From Bacteroidetes bacterium RIFCSPLOWO2_12_FULL_35_15 (GTDB taxonomy: Bacteria > Bacteroidota > Bacteroidia > 2-12-FULL-35-15): DNA of 64,000 nucleotides. Each line of letters opens with the position of its first letter. The first letter of the stretch is position 1. Under the pieces are notes generated by a model, which searched no databases, had not been told where the DNA came from, and saw only the letters and a list, made by a program, of their open reading frames with translations. Shown piece after piece: positions 62,370 to 64,000 of this stretch. The DNA lies in the NCBI GenBank assembly GCA_001769385.1, contig MEPB01000018.1, forward strand, positions 1 to 64,000. The letters are read 5' to 3'. The position numbers were made by a program, and so were the translations under genes.

Positions 62370-62403
62370 AAAAAAATCCTTAAATCCGGCATTTAGCCGG
62401 ATT
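62370..62403 (-). terminator. Probable terminator of the 62883 gene
   Basis: 8-bp stem AATCCGGC (62383-62390) with GCCGGATT (62396-62403) and a T run on the minus strand after a short spacer. Confidence 0.45.
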
Positions 62404-62448
62404 CAAGCGAATAATCAAATCATCTGGTTTTATAATTAAAAATATGTT

Positions 62449-62883
62449 TTATTCCTGAACATTATCTTTGAATAAATCTTTTAAAGATTGACCAAGTTCA
62501 TCCATATCATGATTAAATTCTTTTTTGAAGGATTCCCATTTTTCTTTTCCTTCATCCTTGTAATTTGCCATGATTTTTTTTTTCATTTCTTTGTTCTTCT
62601 TTTCTAAATTATCAATCTTGCTTTCATAAGCAGCAAGTTTTTCTTTTTTAACCTTATCTTTTTTTGCTTTTAATTCAGCAATTTTCTTTTCATTGTCAGT
62701 AATCTTTTTTTCCTGTTCGGCCCGGTATGCTTTATATTCATCAGCTTGTGTTTTATTCTTTGAATCTTGCAGAGGAAATAAGATTTCTTTCTCATTCTTA
62801 ATCCTTTTTTGAGATATCGTATTCGCTGAAATTAAATTAGTTCCAATCAGAACTCCTGTCAAAATCATTATTAAAATTTTCAT
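62449..62883 (-). CDS. Secreted coiled-coil protein (paralogue 1)
   Basis: A 144-residue protein with a signal peptide (MKILIMILTGVLIGTNLISA) and a charged coiled coil (EQEKKITDNEKKIAELKAKKDKVKKEK). The C-terminal tail KWESFKKEFNHDMDELG...LKDLFKDNV is nearly identical to the tail of the next gene upstream on this strand. Tandem duplicates. Function unknown; periplasmic. Confidence 0.78.
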   Translation of the reverse strand: MKILIMILTGVLIGTNLISANTISQKRIKNEKEILFPLQDSKNKTQADEYKAYRAEQEKKITDNEKKIAELKAKKDKVKKEKLAAYESKIDNLEKKNKEMKKKIMANYKDEGKEKWESFKKEFNHDMDELGQSLKDLFKDNVQE

Positions 62884-62968
62884 AGATTATTTTTTTTAGT
62901 TTAATTATTGTTTTAACTACTTTTTTTTTGATTGTTGCGAATAATTCACAATTGATTATGCGTTTAAT

Positions 62969-63412
62969 TTATTCTTTCACGTTATCTTTAAAAAGATCTT
63001 TTAATGCAACCCCGAGTTCATCCATATCATGATTAAATTCTTTTTTGAAGGATTCCCATTTTTCATTCCCATCATATGTATATTCGTTTAGTCTGGCTCT
63101 CAAATCATTATTATTTTGTTCCAACTCAGTTATTTTTTCATCATAAATTTCCCTGTTCTCTTTTTTTACCTTTAATCTCTTTTCTTTTAATTCATTGATT
63201 TTATTTTCGTTCTCAAGTATTTTATTTTCAATTTCCAATTTAAAAATTTCATATTCGGTATTGAACTTTTCCTGAGCTTTTGTCAAGTCCTGTTGAGCAT
63301 CTTCCACTTTTTCCTGAGCATTTTCGACTTTTTTCTCAGAAGTTTGACAGGATATTATGCTAAATGCCAAAAGAAATCCAAGCAATGCGTACGTAATAGA
63401 TTTTGTTTTCAT
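62969..63412 (-). CDS. Coiled-coil lipoprotein (paralogue 2)
   Basis: A 147-residue protein with a lipoprotein signal (LLAFSIISC, Cys about 22). The coiled coil (ENKILENENKINELKEKRLKV) and conserved tail KWESFKKEFNHDMDELGVALK are shared with paralogue 1. Here the protein is anchored, while paralogue 1 is soluble. 85 bp separate the two genes on the minus strand. Confidence 0.78.
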   Translation of the reverse strand: MKTKSITYALLGFLLAFSIISCQTSEKKVENAQEKVEDAQQDLTKAQEKFNTEYEIFKLEIENKILENENKINELKEKRLKVKKENREIYDEKITELEQNNNDLRARLNEYTYDGNEKWESFKKEFNHDMDELGVALKDLFKDNVKE

Positions 63413-63552
63413 TTTTTTTGTTTAGTATTATTTTTTTACCTGATTTTTGAAAAAAAAAGGGAATTACTACTTGTTAGTAATAAATCCCCCCTTTTATAGA
63501 AGATCATACAGATCAAATGATCTTCAAAAAAGAATAAGCAAAACACAATTAA

Positions 63553-63846
63553 TTATTCACTTTCTTTAACACCAGTTGGCATTGCCTCTTTTTTTTCTTT
63601 AAGTCCACTTTCAGTTTTGCTGCTTTCAGAAGGTTTTACTGCTTCTTTTTGACTGCCTTGCAATTCATCAATAATATCGCTGATTTCTTCCTCAGTTTTT
63701 CCAAGTTTTTTTGAAAGTCCTGATAATAATTCAGCTTCTTTACCCGCTGTATAAACCAATTCAGCATCAGTTAAAATTGGGTATTTTTGTTTTAATTTTC
63801 CTTTAAGCTCATTCCAGTTTGCGATTTTAAGAGTTGTTGTTTCCAT
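63553..63846 (-). CDS. CsbD-like stress protein with acidic C-terminal extension
   Basis: The first 65 residues (NWNELKGKLKQKYPILTDAELVYTAGKEAELLSGLSKKLG) are the CsbD/YjbJ fold, as in small general-stress proteins. The last 32 residues are a Ser/Glu/Lys-rich tail not found in ordinary CsbD. 97 residues. Groups with the neighbouring small stress-type genes. Confidence 0.82.
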   Translation of the reverse strand: METTTLKIANWNELKGKLKQKYPILTDAELVYTAGKEAELLSGLSKKLGKTEEEISDIIDELQGSQKEAVKPSESSKTESGLKEKKEAMPTGVKESE

Positions 63847-63947
63847 TTTTTTTGTTTTTTTAGGTTAAATTAATTATTGATTTTAGGTAAGCCTTAAAAA
63901 TCACAACGTTGCAATTAATAAGGTTTGAGTTTAATTTTTTTAAAAAA

Positions 63948-64000
63948 TTATTTGCGCTTTTTTGAAAATTCTTTTGGTGAACTACCTTTTTGTTGCCCCG
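63948..64000 (-). CDS. Possible 3' end of a partial basic protein
   Basis: On the minus strand the last bases read in one frame as ...GQQKGSSPKEFSKKRK followed by a stop at 63948-63950. Basic tail typical of a small protein, but only 16 codons are visible; the rest lies beyond the window. Confidence 0.3.
   Translation of the reverse strand, partial: GQQKGSSPKEFSKKRK

Noticed and set aside
63499-63525. Hairpin GAAGATCAT/ATGATCTTC as terminator
   Set aside because: No T-tract on the minus strand after the stem, so a terminator call is not supported.

Overview
The window looks like a chromosomal segment of a Bacteroidota bacterium. It is AT-rich and carries a type IX secretion component (PorQ), secreted proteins ending in T9SS type A and type B sorting domains, and a TonB-dependent receptor with a carboxypeptidase-regulatory-like N-terminal domain. 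Starts have almost no Shine-Dalgarno sequences, and many genes have a TAnnTTTG (-7) promoter element just upstream. Order or genus cannot be fixed from the sequence. No rRNA, tRNA, CRISPR array or transposase gene was seen.

Layout. 0-4.8 kb (mostly minus): DEAD-box helicase, smpB, then a metal-homeostasis operon of a DtxR/MntR-type regulator and an Nramp transporter fused to a universal stress domain. 4.8-7.1 kb: a divergent TonB-dependent receptor that shares a perfect 18-bp palindrome with the regulator. 7.1-20 kb: housekeeping genes (pdxH, a class IV aminotransferase, a GmhB-like phosphatase, a rhomboid protease, ribD, prmC, a TonB-C-domain protein, ligA, DUF6913, a GlmU-like protein, an adenine/adenosine deaminase). 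20-24.6 kb: an accessory patch of two secreted orphans and a TPR-SpoIIE phosphatase, marked by a 50-bp direct repeat and by inverted ends resembling integron-type cassette boundaries. 24.6-30.4 kb: purine breakdown genes (xdhB, xdhA, a membrane protein, guaD), with xdhA and the membrane protein enclosed by nested inverted repeats. 30.5-35.2 kb: lon, porQ, cmk. 35.2-42.9 kb: secreted T9SS cargo, pirin, a CDGSH protein, a MarR regulon, a lipoprotein. 43-46.7 kb: HI0933-type flavoprotein, SPFH-GYF protein and zinc-ribbon membrane protein. 47-52.9 kb: cytochrome-like lipoprotein, PQQ sugar dehydrogenase homologue with an internal gap, M28 peptidase, DUF721, recF, TPR protein, ribH. 53.3-58.0 kb: a compact three-gene SMC/kleisin-like/MksE-like set. 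58.3-59.7 kb: a very AT-rich three-gene operon with an Xre regulator. 59.8-64 kb: a Met/His-rich outer-membrane protein with a membrane partner, then small stress-type proteins.

Functional themes are metal (probably Mn or Fe) uptake under one operator, purine deamination and oxidation, riboflavin synthesis (ribD, ribH), T9SS secretion and DNA maintenance (ligA, recF, the condensin-like set). The intergenic regions are rich in small palindromic dispersed repeats. The points most worth a second look are the Mks-like locus at 53.3-58.0 kb, the cassette-like boundaries at 20.1-24.5 kb, the operator-linked metal receptor, and the inverted-repeat frame around xdhA.
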